NCBI GenBank assembly: GCA_963775085.1
Contig: CAVZHO010000011.1
Location: forward strand, 1-64,000
DNA length: 64,000 nt
Reading direction: 5' to 3'
Origin: JAAFIP01 sp963775085
GTDB taxonomy: Bacteria > Pseudomonadota > Gammaproteobacteria > Burkholderiales > Burkholderiaceae_C
This document shows positions 36,089 through 44,488 of this stretch, piece after piece. The number at the start of each line of letters is the position of its first letter. Within the stretch, counting starts at the first letter, position 1. A program made the position numbers and the translations under genes. A model generated the notes under the pieces. That model was not told the origin of the DNA and did no database searches. It saw only the letters and a list, made by a program, of their open reading frames with translations.

Positions 36089-36445
36089 CTATTCCTCCAC
36101 CAGCACGCCATCGCGCGCCAGGGACTCGTGGTTGCGGTGGCTGCGCAGGCGGCCCAGGGTTTTGTCCAGGGCATTTTTCAGTTTGTCACTGGCACCGCGA
36201 AAGGCGGCATCTTGCGTGGCTGCATGGTGGCTTACCGCGACCGGTTGGTAGTGGGCCAGGCGTGCTTCCAGGGCGCAGCGGGTGTCGCCGCCCGCTTTGC
36301 TGGCGGACTCGTTGCTCAGGTGCACCTCGATGCGGGTGAGGTCGCCCTTGAAGTGGCTGAGCACATCTTTGAGCTCGGCTTCTACCCAGCGTGTGAGGGA
36401 TTCTTTGTTTTCGATGCCGTTGCTGGTGTTGACTTGGATTTGCAT
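36089..36445 (-). CDS. HPF/RaiA family ribosome-associated protein
   Basis: A 118-residue protein with the HPF/RaiA core: MQIQVNTSNGIENKESLTRWVEAELKDVLSHF, the second strand RIEVHLSNESASKAGGDTRC, and a helix DKLKNALDKTLGRLRSH. Family members bind the ribosome decoding centre and hibernate or protect idle ribosomes. It lacks the long C-terminal dimerisation domain, so it is of the short type, but the fold is divergent and a DNA-damage or stress role cannot be excluded. An AGGAGA site lies upstream of the ATG. Monocistronic on the minus strand. Confidence 0.78.
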   Translation of the reverse strand: MQIQVNTSNGIENKESLTRWVEAELKDVLSHFKGDLTRIEVHLSNESASKAGGDTRCALEARLAHYQPVAVSHHAATQDAAFRGASDKLKNALDKTLGRLRSHRNHESLARDGVLVEE

Positions 36446-36571
36446 AGTGACATTCTCCTGGGTGAAATGGTTGCGAGGCAGCCTCAGGCCTCAGTACAAC
36501 GTTAGCACGAATGTCTTCGTAGCGTGCACCGCATTTGGGTTGCGAGGCCTAGAGTTTTTAGAGCATAATAT

Positions 36572-36620
36572 TAGACTGAGCCCATGCAAATAAAGCGTAA
36601 GCAGCTAGTAAAAAGATAGC
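36572..36620 (-). repeat. Dispersed palindromic element upstream of the pseudouridine synthase gene
   Basis: Minus-strand reading GCTATCTTTTTACTAGC, TGCTTACGC, then GCATGGGCTCAG. It ends 9 bases before the start codon, so it contributes the 5' untranslated region. Confidence 0.72.
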
Positions 36621-36628
36621 AGACAACC

Positions 36629-37444
36629 ATGACCGAACCCGTAAGACTGAACAAACGCATGGCCGAGCTGGCGCTGTGCTCACGCCGCGAGGCGGATGAC
36701 TGGATCGCGCGGGGCTGGGTGCTGGTGAACGGCGCGCCTGCGGTGATGGGTGTGAAGGTGCTGCCCAGCGACAAGATTGCGGTCGACAAACGCGCCACCG
36801 GCGCGCAGGCGCAGCTGGTGACGGTGCTGCTGCACAAGCCGGTGGGCTACGTGAGCGGCCAGGCCGAGGACGGCTATGAGCCCGCCATCGTGCTGGTGAA
36901 CCCGCGTTTTCACTGGATTGGCGACCCGACCAAGATCCACTTTCAAGGCGCGCACCTGAAAAGCCTGGCCCCCTCGGGCCGCCTGGACATTGACTCTACC
37001 GGTTTGCTAGTGCTGACCCAAGACGGCCGCATCGCGCGCCAGTTGATTGGCGAGGACTCCGACATGGAAAAGGAATACCTGGTGCGTGTGAGCTACCAGG
37101 TAGCCCCCCAGCGCGTGACCGAGATGCCGGGCGCGGCCACCCATGGGCGGCCCGAGCCGATCTCGCAAGACGTGCGCGCCGTCTTCCCGCCTGCCATGCT
37201 GGCGCGCCTGCGCCATGGCCTGTCGCTCGACGGCCAGGCACTGCGCCCCGCCCAGGTGGACTGGCAAAACCCCGAGCAACTGCGCTTTGTACTCAAAGAA
37301 GGCAAAAAACGCCAGATCCGCCGCATGTGTGAGGCCGTGGGTCTGCATGTGACGGGGCTCAAGCGCGTGCGCATTGGCAGCGTGGCGCTGGGGCAGCTGC
37401 CGGTGGGGCAGTGGCGCTACCTGGCGGCGCATGAACGGTTCTAG
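36629..37444 (+). CDS. rRNA pseudouridine synthase (RluF/RluB-like)
   Basis: A 271-residue enzyme with an N-terminal S4 RNA-binding domain (LNKRMAELALCSRREADDWIARGWVLVNG, ~7-35) and an RsuA/RluB/F-type catalytic domain with HKPVGYVSGQ and the signature GRLDIDSTGLLVLTQDG, whose Asp is the expected nucleophile, plus EGKKRQIRRMCEAVGLHV near the end. The sequence between the two motifs (FHWIGDPTKIHFQGAHLKSLAP) is most like RluF-type 23S rRNA enzymes. Transcribed alone, convergent with aqpZ. Confidence 0.88.
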   Translation: MTEPVRLNKRMAELALCSRREADDWIARGWVLVNGAPAVMGVKVLPSDKIAVDKRATGAQAQLVTVLLHKPVGYVSGQAEDGYEPAIVLVNPRFHWIGDPTKIHFQGAHLKSLAPSGRLDIDSTGLLVLTQDGRIARQLIGEDSDMEKEYLVRVSYQVAPQRVTEMPGAATHGRPEPISQDVRAVFPPAMLARLRHGLSLDGQALRPAQVDWQNPEQLRFVLKEGKKRQIRRMCEAVGLHVTGLKRVRIGSVALGQLPVGQWRYLAAHERF

Positions 37445-37479
37445 CCACAGGGATAGCTGCAAACTGCAACTGGGATGAT

Positions 37480-37527
37480 GCTACTAATAGTATAGCTACT
37501 TGCGTCCACCCGACAAGGACTACATGG
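37480..37527 (+). repeat. Dispersed palindromic element between convergent genes
   Basis: GCTACTAATAGTATAGC, TACTTGCGTCC, then AAGGACTACATGG. It fills the gap between the pseudouridine synthase stop and the aqpZ stop. Confidence 0.82.
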
Positions 37528-38223
37528 CTATTCGTCTGCTAAAAGCACGTTGTAGATCAGCGCACCCAGCGCCGCACCCACAATCGGTGCTACCCAAAAC
37601 AACCACAGCTCACCCAGTGCCCAGCTAGGCGCAAACAGCGCTGGCCCGGTGCTGCGGGCGGGGTTGACCGAGGTGTTGGTCACGGGGATAGAGATCAAAT
37701 GGATGAGCGTCAGGCACAGGCCAATGGCCATGCCGCCAAACCCGGCCGAGGCCTTTTTGGCGGTGGCGCCCAGGATGACGATGAGGAAGATGGCCGTCAT
37801 CACCACCTCGCACACCAGCGCCGCCAGCATGGAGTATTTTCCGGGTGAATGCTCGCCATAGCCGTTGGCCGCAAAGCCGCCAATATCCGCCCCCGCCTTG
37901 CCCGTCGCAATCACATACAGCACCCCCGCCGCCGCGCACGCGCCCAGCACCTGGGCAATGATGTAGCCCGGCAGCTCAGCGGCACTAAAGCGCTTGCCCA
38001 CCACCAAACCTATCGACACCGCCGGGTTAAAGTGCCCGCCGGAGATCGGCCCCAGCGCATACGCCCCGGTCAGCACCGTCAGGCCAAACGCCAGCGATAC
38101 GCCCAGCAGGCCAATGCCCACGCCAGGGAAGGCGGCGGCCAGCACCGCGCTGCCGCAGCCACCCAAAGTGAGCCAAAAGGTGCCGATGAACTCGGCGGAC
38201 AGTTTTTGTGTGGTAGTTGCCAT
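37528..38223 (-). CDS. aqpZ: Aquaporin Z
   Basis: A 231-residue water channel when started at MATTTQKL (38223). Six membrane segments and both half-helix motifs are present: SGGHFNPAVSIGL and TSVNPARSTGPA. The narrow-filter residues fit a water-selective channel (F in FIGTFWL, H in LIHLISIP, R in NPARS). It sits in the inner membrane and allows fast osmotic water flow. The dispersed element lies directly after its stop. Confidence 0.93.
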   Translation of the reverse strand: MATTTQKLSAEFIGTFWLTLGGCGSAVLAAAFPGVGIGLLGVSLAFGLTVLTGAYALGPISGGHFNPAVSIGLVVGKRFSAAELPGYIIAQVLGACAAAGVLYVIATGKAGADIGGFAANGYGEHSPGKYSMLAALVCEVVMTAIFLIVILGATAKKASAGFGGMAIGLCLTLIHLISIPVTNTSVNPARSTGPALFAPSWALGELWLFWVAPIVGAALGALIYNVLLADE

Positions 38224-38423
38224 GTTGTGCATCTCCTGGGGCCTTCGCCGGGATCGGCGAGCCCCCTATTGCCACATAAGCCCTGGACTTTGTCAATATT
38301 TCGCCCAAATGCCGCACTTTCTGCTTGAAAAATGCAAACCCATGCCGCACATACATGGGAATGTGCCTGCGGCTTTCGTAAAATCGCGGCACGCCTACTT
38401 CCTTTTGCTTTTTCAACTTCATC

Positions 38424-40430
38424 ATGACCAAAAAAACCCTCTCCTTCCAGGCCGAAGTGGCCCAGCTTCTGCACCTCGTCACCCATTCGCTGTACAGCAA
38501 CAAAGAGATTTTTGTCCGCGAACTGGTGTCTAACGCATCGGATGCCTGCGACAAGCTGCGTTTTGAGGCCATCAACACGCCCGCATTGTACGAAGACGCG
38601 CCCAATCTTGAGGTGCGTATCAGCTATGACGCTGCGGCCAAGACGCTGACCATCACCGACAACGGCATTGGCATGACGCAGCAGGAGGCCATTGAGCACC
38701 TGGGCACGATCGCCAAGAGCGGCACCAAAGACTTCATGGGCAAGCTGGCCGAGACGCAGCAAGCCGATGCCAAGGACCAAGGCGCGTTGATTGGCCAGTT
38801 TGGCGTGGGTTTTTATTCGGGCTTTATGGTGGCCGACAAGATCACTGTCGAGTCACGCCGCGCGGGCCTCAAAGCCCACGAAGGTGTGCGCTGGGTGAGT
38901 GGCGGCACGGGCGAGTTTGAGGTGGAGGCCATTACCCACCCCGCGCGCGGCACCAGCATCATATTGCACCTGCGCGATGACGCGCTGGAGTACGCCAACA
39001 CCTACAAGTTGAAGGGCATCATCAGCAAATACTCCGACCACATCAGCCTGCCCATCATGATGGAAAAGGAAGAGTGGAAAGAAGGCACGCCGATTGATGA
39101 CAAAGACCCATCCAAAGGCACCACCGGTGGCGGCATGCACAAGACGGGCGAGTGGGAGCAGGTCAACGCCGCTGCCGCGTTGTGGAGCCGCCCCAAGAAA
39201 GACATTACCAAAGAGCATTACGAAGACTTCTACAAACAGATCAGTCACGACCAGGAGGCCCCGTTGGCCTACACGCACAACCGCGTGGAAGGTGCCACCG
39301 AGTACACCCAGCTGCTGTACATCCCCGCCACCGCCCCGTTTGATTTATGGAACCGCGATAAAAAAGCGGGTATCAAGCTGTATGTGAAGCGCGTCTTCAT
39401 CATGGACGATGCCGAGGCGCTGATGCCCGTCTACCTGCGCTTTGTCAAAGGCATTGTCGACAGCGCCGATCTGCCGCTGAACGTCAGCCGGGAGCTGCTG
39501 CAAGAAAGCCGCGACGTACGGGCCATCCGCGAAGGCTGCACCAAGCGCGTGCTGGGCATGCTGGAAGACTTGGCCAAGTACGACAAGGCACCTGCTGTCG
39601 CTGGCGCAGCCAAAGGCGGCGCTGTCGATGCGGTCACTGCCATCCTCAGCGACGAAGACAAAGCCAAGCTAGGCCAGTACAGCAAGTTCTACGCCGAGTT
39701 CGGTGCGGTACTCAAAGAAGGCCTGGGCGAAGACTTCGCCAACAAAGACCGCCTGGCCAAGCTGCTGCGCTATGCGTCCACCACCACTGATGGCATTACG
39801 GTCAGCCTGGCTGATTACAAAGCCCGTATGAAAGAAGGCCAGGAAGCCATCTACTACATCACCGCCGACACATTAGCCGCTGCCAAAAACAGCCCGCACA
39901 TTGAGGTGTTTAAAAAGAAAGGCATCGAAGTGCTGTGCATGACCGACAAGGTCGATGAGTGGAGCCTGAACTACCTGCACGACTTTGACGGCACACCGAT
40001 GCAGTCCGTCGCCAAAGGCGAGGTCGATCTGGGCAAGCTGGAAGACGAGGCCGAGAAGAAAGCCTTTGATGCCGCAGCCGAAGCCAACAAAGAGCTCATC
40101 GCCAAACTCAAAGAAGCGCTGAAAGACAAGGCCCAGGACGTGCGCGTCACCACCCGCCTGGTGGACAGCCCCGCCTGCCTGGTGGTGCAAGACCACGGCA
40201 TGAGCACCCAGCTGGCCCGCATGCTCAAACAAGCCGGCCAAGCCGCGCCCGATGTGAAACCGATTCTGGAAATCAACGCCGAGCATGCGTTGATTAAAAA
40301 GCTCAATACCGATGCCGTGCACTTTAATGACCTGGCCCACATCGTCTTCGACCAGGCCCTGCTGGCCGAAGGCGGCTTGCCGGACGACCCGGCGGCGTAT
40401 GTGAAGCGCGTCAACGCCTTGTTGTTGTAA
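38424..40430 (+). CDS. htpG: Molecular chaperone HtpG (Hsp90)
   Basis: A 668-residue Hsp90 protein. The N-terminal ATPase signature is SLYSNKEIFVRELVSNASDACDKLRFEA, with DNGIGM and GQFGVGFYSGFMVAD completing the GHKL nucleotide site. The middle domain holds the catalytic-loop region PLNVSRELLQESRDVRAIREG, and the C-terminal dimerisation domain ends VKRVNALLL. It is longer than E. coli HtpG mainly through middle-domain insertions such as the TTGGGMHKTGEWE stretch. CTTGAAA at 38324 may be part of a heat-shock sigma promoter, but I could not place a matching -10. Confidence 0.95.
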   Translation: MTKKTLSFQAEVAQLLHLVTHSLYSNKEIFVRELVSNASDACDKLRFEAINTPALYEDAPNLEVRISYDAAAKTLTITDNGIGMTQQEAIEHLGTIAKSGTKDFMGKLAETQQADAKDQGALIGQFGVGFYSGFMVADKITVESRRAGLKAHEGVRWVSGGTGEFEVEAITHPARGTSIILHLRDDALEYANTYKLKGIISKYSDHISLPIMMEKEEWKEGTPIDDKDPSKGTTGGGMHKTGEWEQVNAAAALWSRPKKDITKEHYEDFYKQISHDQEAPLAYTHNRVEGATEYTQLLYIPATAPFDLWNRDKKAGIKLYVKRVFIMDDAEALMPVYLRFVKGIVDSADLPLNVSRELLQESRDVRAIREGCTKRVLGMLEDLAKYDKAPAVAGAAKGGAVDAVTAILSDEDKAKLGQYSKFYAEFGAVLKEGLGEDFANKDRLAKLLRYASTTTDGITVSLADYKARMKEGQEAIYYITADTLAAAKNSPHIEVFKKKGIEVLCMTDKVDEWSLNYLHDFDGTPMQSVAKGEVDLGKLEDEAEKKAFDAAAEANKELIAKLKEALKDKAQDVRVTTRLVDSPACLVVQDHGMSTQLARMLKQAGQAAPDVKPILEINAEHALIKKLNTDAVHFNDLAHIVFDQALLAEGGLPDDPAAYVKRVNALLL

Positions 40431-40439
40431 AGCATCTCG

Positions 40440-41360
40440 GTGCAAATGCAAGTTTCCATCATCGGCATCGGCAATATGGGCGGTGGCATGGTCACCAACC
40501 TGCTGGCGCGCGGCTACCAGCTGCATGTGCATGATGTGGATGCGGCTAAAACCTGTTTTTACCAAGCAAAAGGTGCTGTAGTCCACGCCACAGGGGCGCA
40601 AGCAGCTATTAAATCAATAGCAACTATTGTCTGCGTGGTGGATGCAAACCAAGTCGATGGCGTACTTTTTGGCCCACACGGCCTGGCCACCACCGTGCCT
40701 GCCGGACACACCGTGCTGCTGTGCCCCACCATCGCCCCGCAAGACACCGAGCGTTTTGCCGCGCAGCTGGCAGAGCGCGGCATCCACACCATCGACGCGC
40801 CCATGTCCGGTGGCCCTGCGCGCGCGGCAGACGGCAGCATGAGCCTGATGGTGGCCTGCCTGGATGCGGTGTTCGCCCAGCATGCGGTGCTGATGCACCA
40901 CCTGTCATCCAAAGTCTTTCGCATCAGCCAGCGCGTGGGCGATGGCGCACGCACCAAGCTGGTCAATAACCTGTTGGCGGGTATCAACCTGGTAGGTGCC
41001 GCCGAGGTCTTGGCCCTGGCGCACAAGATGGGGCTGGATCAGGGCCGCACGCTGGAGGTGATCGAACAGTCCAGCGGGCAAAGCTGGATCGGCTCTGACC
41101 GCATGCGCCGCGCCCTGGCAGGGGACGACACCCCGCTGGCCCACATAGGGCTGCTGGCCAAAGACACTGGGCTGGCCGTGCAGGCGGCCAGGGGGTTGGC
41201 ATCAAGCGCGGGCGCGGGCTCTGGCGCGGTGGCAGCCTATCCCGGCCCGCTGGGCGCGCACGCCAGCGCCGTATTTGCGCAGGCCCTGGCCGCTGGCCTG
41301 GCCTTGGAGGACGACAGCGCCCTGCTCCGGTGGCTGCAAACGCCAGCCAGCGGTAATTAG
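40440..41360 (+). CDS. NAD(P)-dependent beta-hydroxyacid dehydrogenase (3-hydroxyisobutyrate dehydrogenase-like)
   Basis: A 306-residue protein with a Rossmann motif SIIGIGNMGGGMVTNLLARG at the N-terminus, the substrate motif IDAPMSGGPARAADGSMSLM (~120-140) and the catalytic region GARTKLVNNLLAGINLVGAAE, whose Lys is the expected catalytic residue. Substrate unknown. It starts 9 bases after htpG; a second ATG at 40446 is equally possible. Oddity: residues ~46-63 (AVVHATGAQAAIKSIATI) are encoded by a copy of the dispersed palindromic element, in the N-terminal nucleotide-binding domain between conserved strands. Confidence 0.85.
   Translation: MQMQVSIIGIGNMGGGMVTNLLARGYQLHVHDVDAAKTCFYQAKGAVVHATGAQAAIKSIATIVCVVDANQVDGVLFGPHGLATTVPAGHTVLLCPTIAPQDTERFAAQLAERGIHTIDAPMSGGPARAADGSMSLMVACLDAVFAQHAVLMHHLSSKVFRISQRVGDGARTKLVNNLLAGINLVGAAEVLALAHKMGLDQGRTLEVIEQSSGQSWIGSDRMRRALAGDDTPLAHIGLLAKDTGLAVQAARGLASSAGAGSGAVAAYPGPLGAHASAVFAQALAAGLALEDDSALLRWLQTPASGN
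40578..40629 (-). repeat. Dispersed palindromic element, in frame within the dehydrogenase gene
   Basis: Minus-strand reading GCTATTGATTTAATAGC, TGCTTGCGCCCC, then GCGTGGACTAC. The first palindrome is identical to the copy at 27461. The copy codes for about 17 residues without a stop. Confidence 0.85.
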
Positions 41361-41462
41361 TCACACCCAAGCCCGGCTTGCGCTTGCCAAGCGCGCCAGT
41401 TCCGGTTACAAACCCACTACAGCAATTGTGCTGGCAATCACCGTAACCTAAAGGACACCGTC

Positions 41463-41795
41463 ATGGCAGGCAAATTTGAACTTAAAAAATCCAAGAACGA
41501 CAAGTATTTTTTTAACCTTTTGGCGAGCAACGGCCAGATCATCATGGTCAGCGAAATGTACGAAAGCAAGGCCAGCGCCTCCAACGGCATCGCCTCAGTA
41601 CAAAAAAATGCCGCTGACGATGCCCGCTACGAACGCAAAAGCGGCAAAGACGGCTCCCCCTATTTCGTGCTCAAGGCCGGCAACCACCAAGTCATCGCCC
41701 AAAGCCAGATGTACGCCAGCGAAAAAGCCCGCGACGGCGGTATTGATTCCTGCAAAACCAATGCGCCTGGGGCGGTGGTGGATGATTTGAGCTAA
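41463..41795 (+). CDS. YegP/DUF1508 family protein
   Basis: A 110-residue protein made of two ~50-residue DUF1508 repeats: GKFELKKSKNDKYFFNLLASNGQIIMVSEMY and YERKSGKDGSPYFVLKAGNHQVIAQSQMY, each followed by a Ser/Ala/Lys helix. This matches YegP; the function is unknown. AAAGGACACC precedes the ATG. The mobile elements begin 38 bases after its stop. Confidence 0.9.
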   Translation: MAGKFELKKSKNDKYFFNLLASNGQIIMVSEMYESKASASNGIASVQKNAADDARYERKSGKDGSPYFVLKAGNHQVIAQSQMYASEKARDGGIDSCKTNAPGAVVDDLS

Positions 41796-41832
41796 GTGCT
41801 ATTGTTGTGAACCCAAAACCCGCTTGAAGATC

Positions 41833-41989
41833 CTAGGAGTCTGGGCGGCAGAAGGAAATGAAAATTCTCAATTAATTTTCGACCCTCCAGAATCGCTCAG
41901 GCTGCGTTATATCGACATGGTTAAGGGGTCAAGTACCCCTGAAAATGATGGTTTTCGACCGACTTTTCTTCTGCCGCCCAGACTCCTAG
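41833..41989. mobile_element. 157-bp MITE-like element with IS1182-type ends
   Basis: It is bounded by CTAGGAGTCTGGGCGGCAGA at the left and the exact inverse at 41968-41989, identical to the ends of the adjacent insertion sequence. The interior is AT-rich, unlike the IS interior, with no coding capacity. It shares the CTAG at 41986-41989 with the IS. It is likely mobilised by that transposase. Confidence 0.8.
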
Positions 41990-43555
41990 GAGTCTGGGCG
42001 GCAGAAGGTTTGCAAATCTCCCAGAACGCCGCAAAGTCGCCTCGGTGATGCTGGCGGCACCCGTCAACGCCTACGATGGCGCTGGTGTGCTGAAGCACTG
42101 AGCACTGCCCGAAGCATCGGATAGGCGTTTTTCGCCCACTTTTCTCCTCAAACCATCTGCATGGCCCCCATTCTTCGCAGATTGAGCGCCATGCACACGA
42201 GCTTGAACTCGGCTTGCACCTTCTCTAGCCCCCGCAGGCTGAACTGGCGAAACCCCAGTACGTTCTTGATCCAGCCATTGGGCGGCTCGGCCAGCCATTT
42301 GCGCTGTCTGTAATCGCTCTGGGTTTGCACGGTGTCAAACTTCTCTGCCATGGCCAGCGTGTGCGGGTATTTCTTTGCATCCCGAGGTTTGGCTAAGACC
42401 TTGCCCTCACGCCCCAGCGCAATCACCAGCTCGGTCTCGGGCTGGGTCGTGGCCAGCTGGGCCATCACCGCCTCACTGCGGTAGCCCGCATCGGCCAGCA
42501 CCTTGTCTGCGTGTGCGCCCGTGTGCGCTTTGACGGCTGACAATACCATGGGCAGTTGCTGCACATCCGAGCTGGTGTTGACTACTTCAGCGGCCACGAT
42601 GATGTGCGCTTGCGCATCGACGGCGGTTTGCGCGTTGAACTGGAAATCAAAGCCGCCCCCGGCGCGCTTCATGATGCGTGATTCGGGATCGGTGAAGCTG
42701 TCCTGGGCCTTGGGCGCAGGGATGCCAAAGTCGCGCTGGTAGGGCTTGCCCGCTTTGGGGTTGCCGTCTTTGTCTTTGGGGCGGCGCTCATCGCCAGCGC
42801 TGCGTCCGCGTGCGCTATCGCTTTGGCGCTGGCGTTCTTCTAAGCGCGCTTTGGCCGCTTCAATGGCTTGGAGTCGCTCTTGTCTGCGCTGGATCTCGGC
42901 GGGAATATCCAGCTCGGGCTCGTCCTTCTCAGCCTCGTCGGTGCTGTTGGCACGCTGCACCAGGGCCTGTATCTGGGCTTGCAGTTCAATCTCGCTGGTT
43001 TGCATGCGTCCATAGCTCATGGCCTTGTGGCGACTGGCGTTGGCCTTGATCTTGGTGCCATCGACGGCGATGGTGCCCAGCTTGACCAGGCCCATCTCGC
43101 GGGCCAGGCGCACCACTTGGGTGAACAGTTCGGTGAACTCGGCCAGGTGCAGAGCGCGAAAGTCGCGGATGGTGCGGTGGGCCGGGAAATTGCCCGCACC
43201 CAGTACCCGAAAGGCGATGTCTTCATGCAGCTTGGTGGCGATCTTGCGTGAGCTGAAGATGCCGGTGGCGTAACCATAGACCAAGATGTTGACCATCATG
43301 GCGGGATGAAAGGGCTGGTTGCGTGGGCCACCGGCTGCGTAGCGGGTGTGAAAGGCGCTCAGATCCAGGCTGGCGACGGTGTCGCTGATGAAGTAGGCCA
43401 GATGACCTTGGGGCAGCCAGTCTTGCAGTGCATTGGGCAGGAGTTGTTGTTGTTCGGGGTGGTAGGCGATGTAGCTGGCGGTCATCTATCTTTAACGCTT
43501 CACTACGAGTCTAGGTGGACGTGTTTGATCGAGCTTCTGCCGCCCAGACTCCTAG
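41986..43555 (-). mobile_element. IS1182-type insertion sequence
   Basis: A 1,570-bp element with 22-bp perfect terminal inverted repeats at 41986-42007 and 43534-43555 (CTAG, GAGTCTGGGCGGCAGAAG) and a single transposase gene. CTAG lies at both outer ends, either as part of the repeats or as a duplicated target. The right end is 6 bp from the stop of the sugar epimerase gene. The element looks intact. Confidence 0.88.
42148..43485 (-). CDS. IS1182 family transposase
   Basis: A 445-residue DDE transposase. The N-terminal domain (QQQLLPNALQDWLPQGHLAYF...) and the RTIRDFRALH segment are typical of IS1182/IS5-related proteins. Catalytic aspartates are likely in TIAVDGTKIKANAS and KVLADAGYRSEAV. 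A charged central linker (~190-250) separates the halves, and the end reads FKLVCMALNLRRM. No internal stops or frameshifts, so it may be active. It is a natural source of transposase for the adjacent MITE-like element. Confidence 0.9.
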   Translation of the reverse strand: MTASYIAYHPEQQQLLPNALQDWLPQGHLAYFISDTVASLDLSAFHTRYAAGGPRNQPFHPAMMVNILVYGYATGIFSSRKIATKLHEDIAFRVLGAGNFPAHRTIRDFRALHLAEFTELFTQVVRLAREMGLVKLGTIAVDGTKIKANASRHKAMSYGRMQTSEIELQAQIQALVQRANSTDEAEKDEPELDIPAEIQRRQERLQAIEAAKARLEERQRQSDSARGRSAGDERRPKDKDGNPKAGKPYQRDFGIPAPKAQDSFTDPESRIMKRAGGGFDFQFNAQTAVDAQAHIIVAAEVVNTSSDVQQLPMVLSAVKAHTGAHADKVLADAGYRSEAVMAQLATTQPETELVIALGREGKVLAKPRDAKKYPHTLAMAEKFDTVQTQSDYRQRKWLAEPPNGWIKNVLGFRQFSLRGLEKVQAEFKLVCMALNLRRMGAMQMV

Positions 43556-43561
43556 CGGATT

Positions 43562-44488
43562 TTACGGCCGAGGGGATTGATGTGGCAAATCCTCTGCCGA
43601 AAGCGCGAATGCTCTGGGGCGAAAGTCAAAATCCCGCTGCGCATCGCTGTGATCAAACACCAAATCTCGGCCCATGCGCTCGGCCATGCCCACAGACCAA
43701 TGTCGACAGCGCGGTAACAGCCGCACTGTGGTAATTGCCCATTTAAAGATCCAAAGTGGTACCGTGAGCAATCGGGTTTTGCGGTCCAGGACGACAAAAA
43801 TGCGAACCACCATCTCTCGATAGGACAGCGTCTCAGCACCCGAAATGTTATAGGCTCGGTTTGCCGCACGAGGCGACTGCAACGCACCTAGACAAGCGGC
43901 CGCCACGTCCGCAGCATGCACGGGCTGGCGCAATCCGCAGGCCTTGCCAAGTAAGGGAAAAAATCTGAATCGACTGATGAAGCGTGCGATCTCAGAGATA
44001 TTTTTGTCTAGCCCCAAACCATAGATTAAGGTGGGTCGCAGAACCACCCATTCCACCCCATGGTCTCGCGCCCAAGCCTGCATCTGCGATTCGGCCTCCC
44101 CCAGTCGAAGCGCCATGGCCTGCTCCTGCAAGTCAGAGGAATCATCCTTGGTAAAACGACTGGTCGATGACAGCGCCACCACACGCCGTGCGCCCTGGGT
44201 TTCGAGGAGAGAGAAGTAATCAGGCAATACCCATATGGGTGCAATACATATCCAGTTTGGCGTAACTTCCATCTGCCCATCAGCGGGCGATAATGCTAAA
44301 GAAGACTCCACCAATGGCAATGGCTGCCATGCGATTCCGTCGCATGGTGGTTGACCCACAGCACTTCGAGAAAACGCTGTCACTCTACAACCCACCTTGG
44401 TTAGCATTGGCAGCAGATACGCTCCCACCAAACTGGATGCGCCAAGAATGGCTACACGCCCAAGCGTATCCGCATTAGCATCAGCCAC
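43562..44488 (-). CDS. NAD-dependent epimerase/dehydratase (extended SDR)
   Basis: Starting from a GTG at 44488 the product has about 308 residues; a TTG at 44548 would add 20 residues and overlap the glycosyltransferase by 68 bases. The Rossmann motif VAILGASSLVGAYLLPML lies close to the start. There is an Ser-Ser-Thr strand (ALSSTSRFT), and RPTLIYGLGLD replaces the common YGxSK/RP-YGPG signature, so catalysis is uncertain. It resembles sugar-nucleotide epimerases found at the end of O-antigen clusters in Burkholderiales. The IS ends 6 bp beyond its stop, and the gene itself looks complete. Confidence 0.72.
   Translation of the reverse strand: MADANADTLGRVAILGASSLVGAYLLPMLTKVGCRVTAFSRSAVGQPPCDGIAWQPLPLVESSLALSPADGQMEVTPNWICIAPIWVLPDYFSLLETQGARRVVALSSTSRFTKDDSSDLQEQAMALRLGEAESQMQAWARDHGVEWVVLRPTLIYGLGLDKNISEIARFISRFRFFPLLGKACGLRQPVHAADVAAACLGALQSPRAANRAYNISGAETLSYREMVVRIFVVLDRKTRLLTVPLWIFKWAITTVRLLPRCRHWSVGMAERMGRDLVFDHSDAQRDFDFRPRAFALSAEDLPHQSPRP

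Noticed and set aside
38324..38350. Heat-shock sigma factor promoter for htpG
   Set aside because: CTTGAAA is present, but no CCCCAT-type box lies at the right distance, so it is only mentioned, not listed.
41388..41402. Small hairpin GCGCTTGCCAAGCGC as terminator of the dehydrogenase gene
   Set aside because: Short stem with no T-tract; could be chance in GC-rich DNA.
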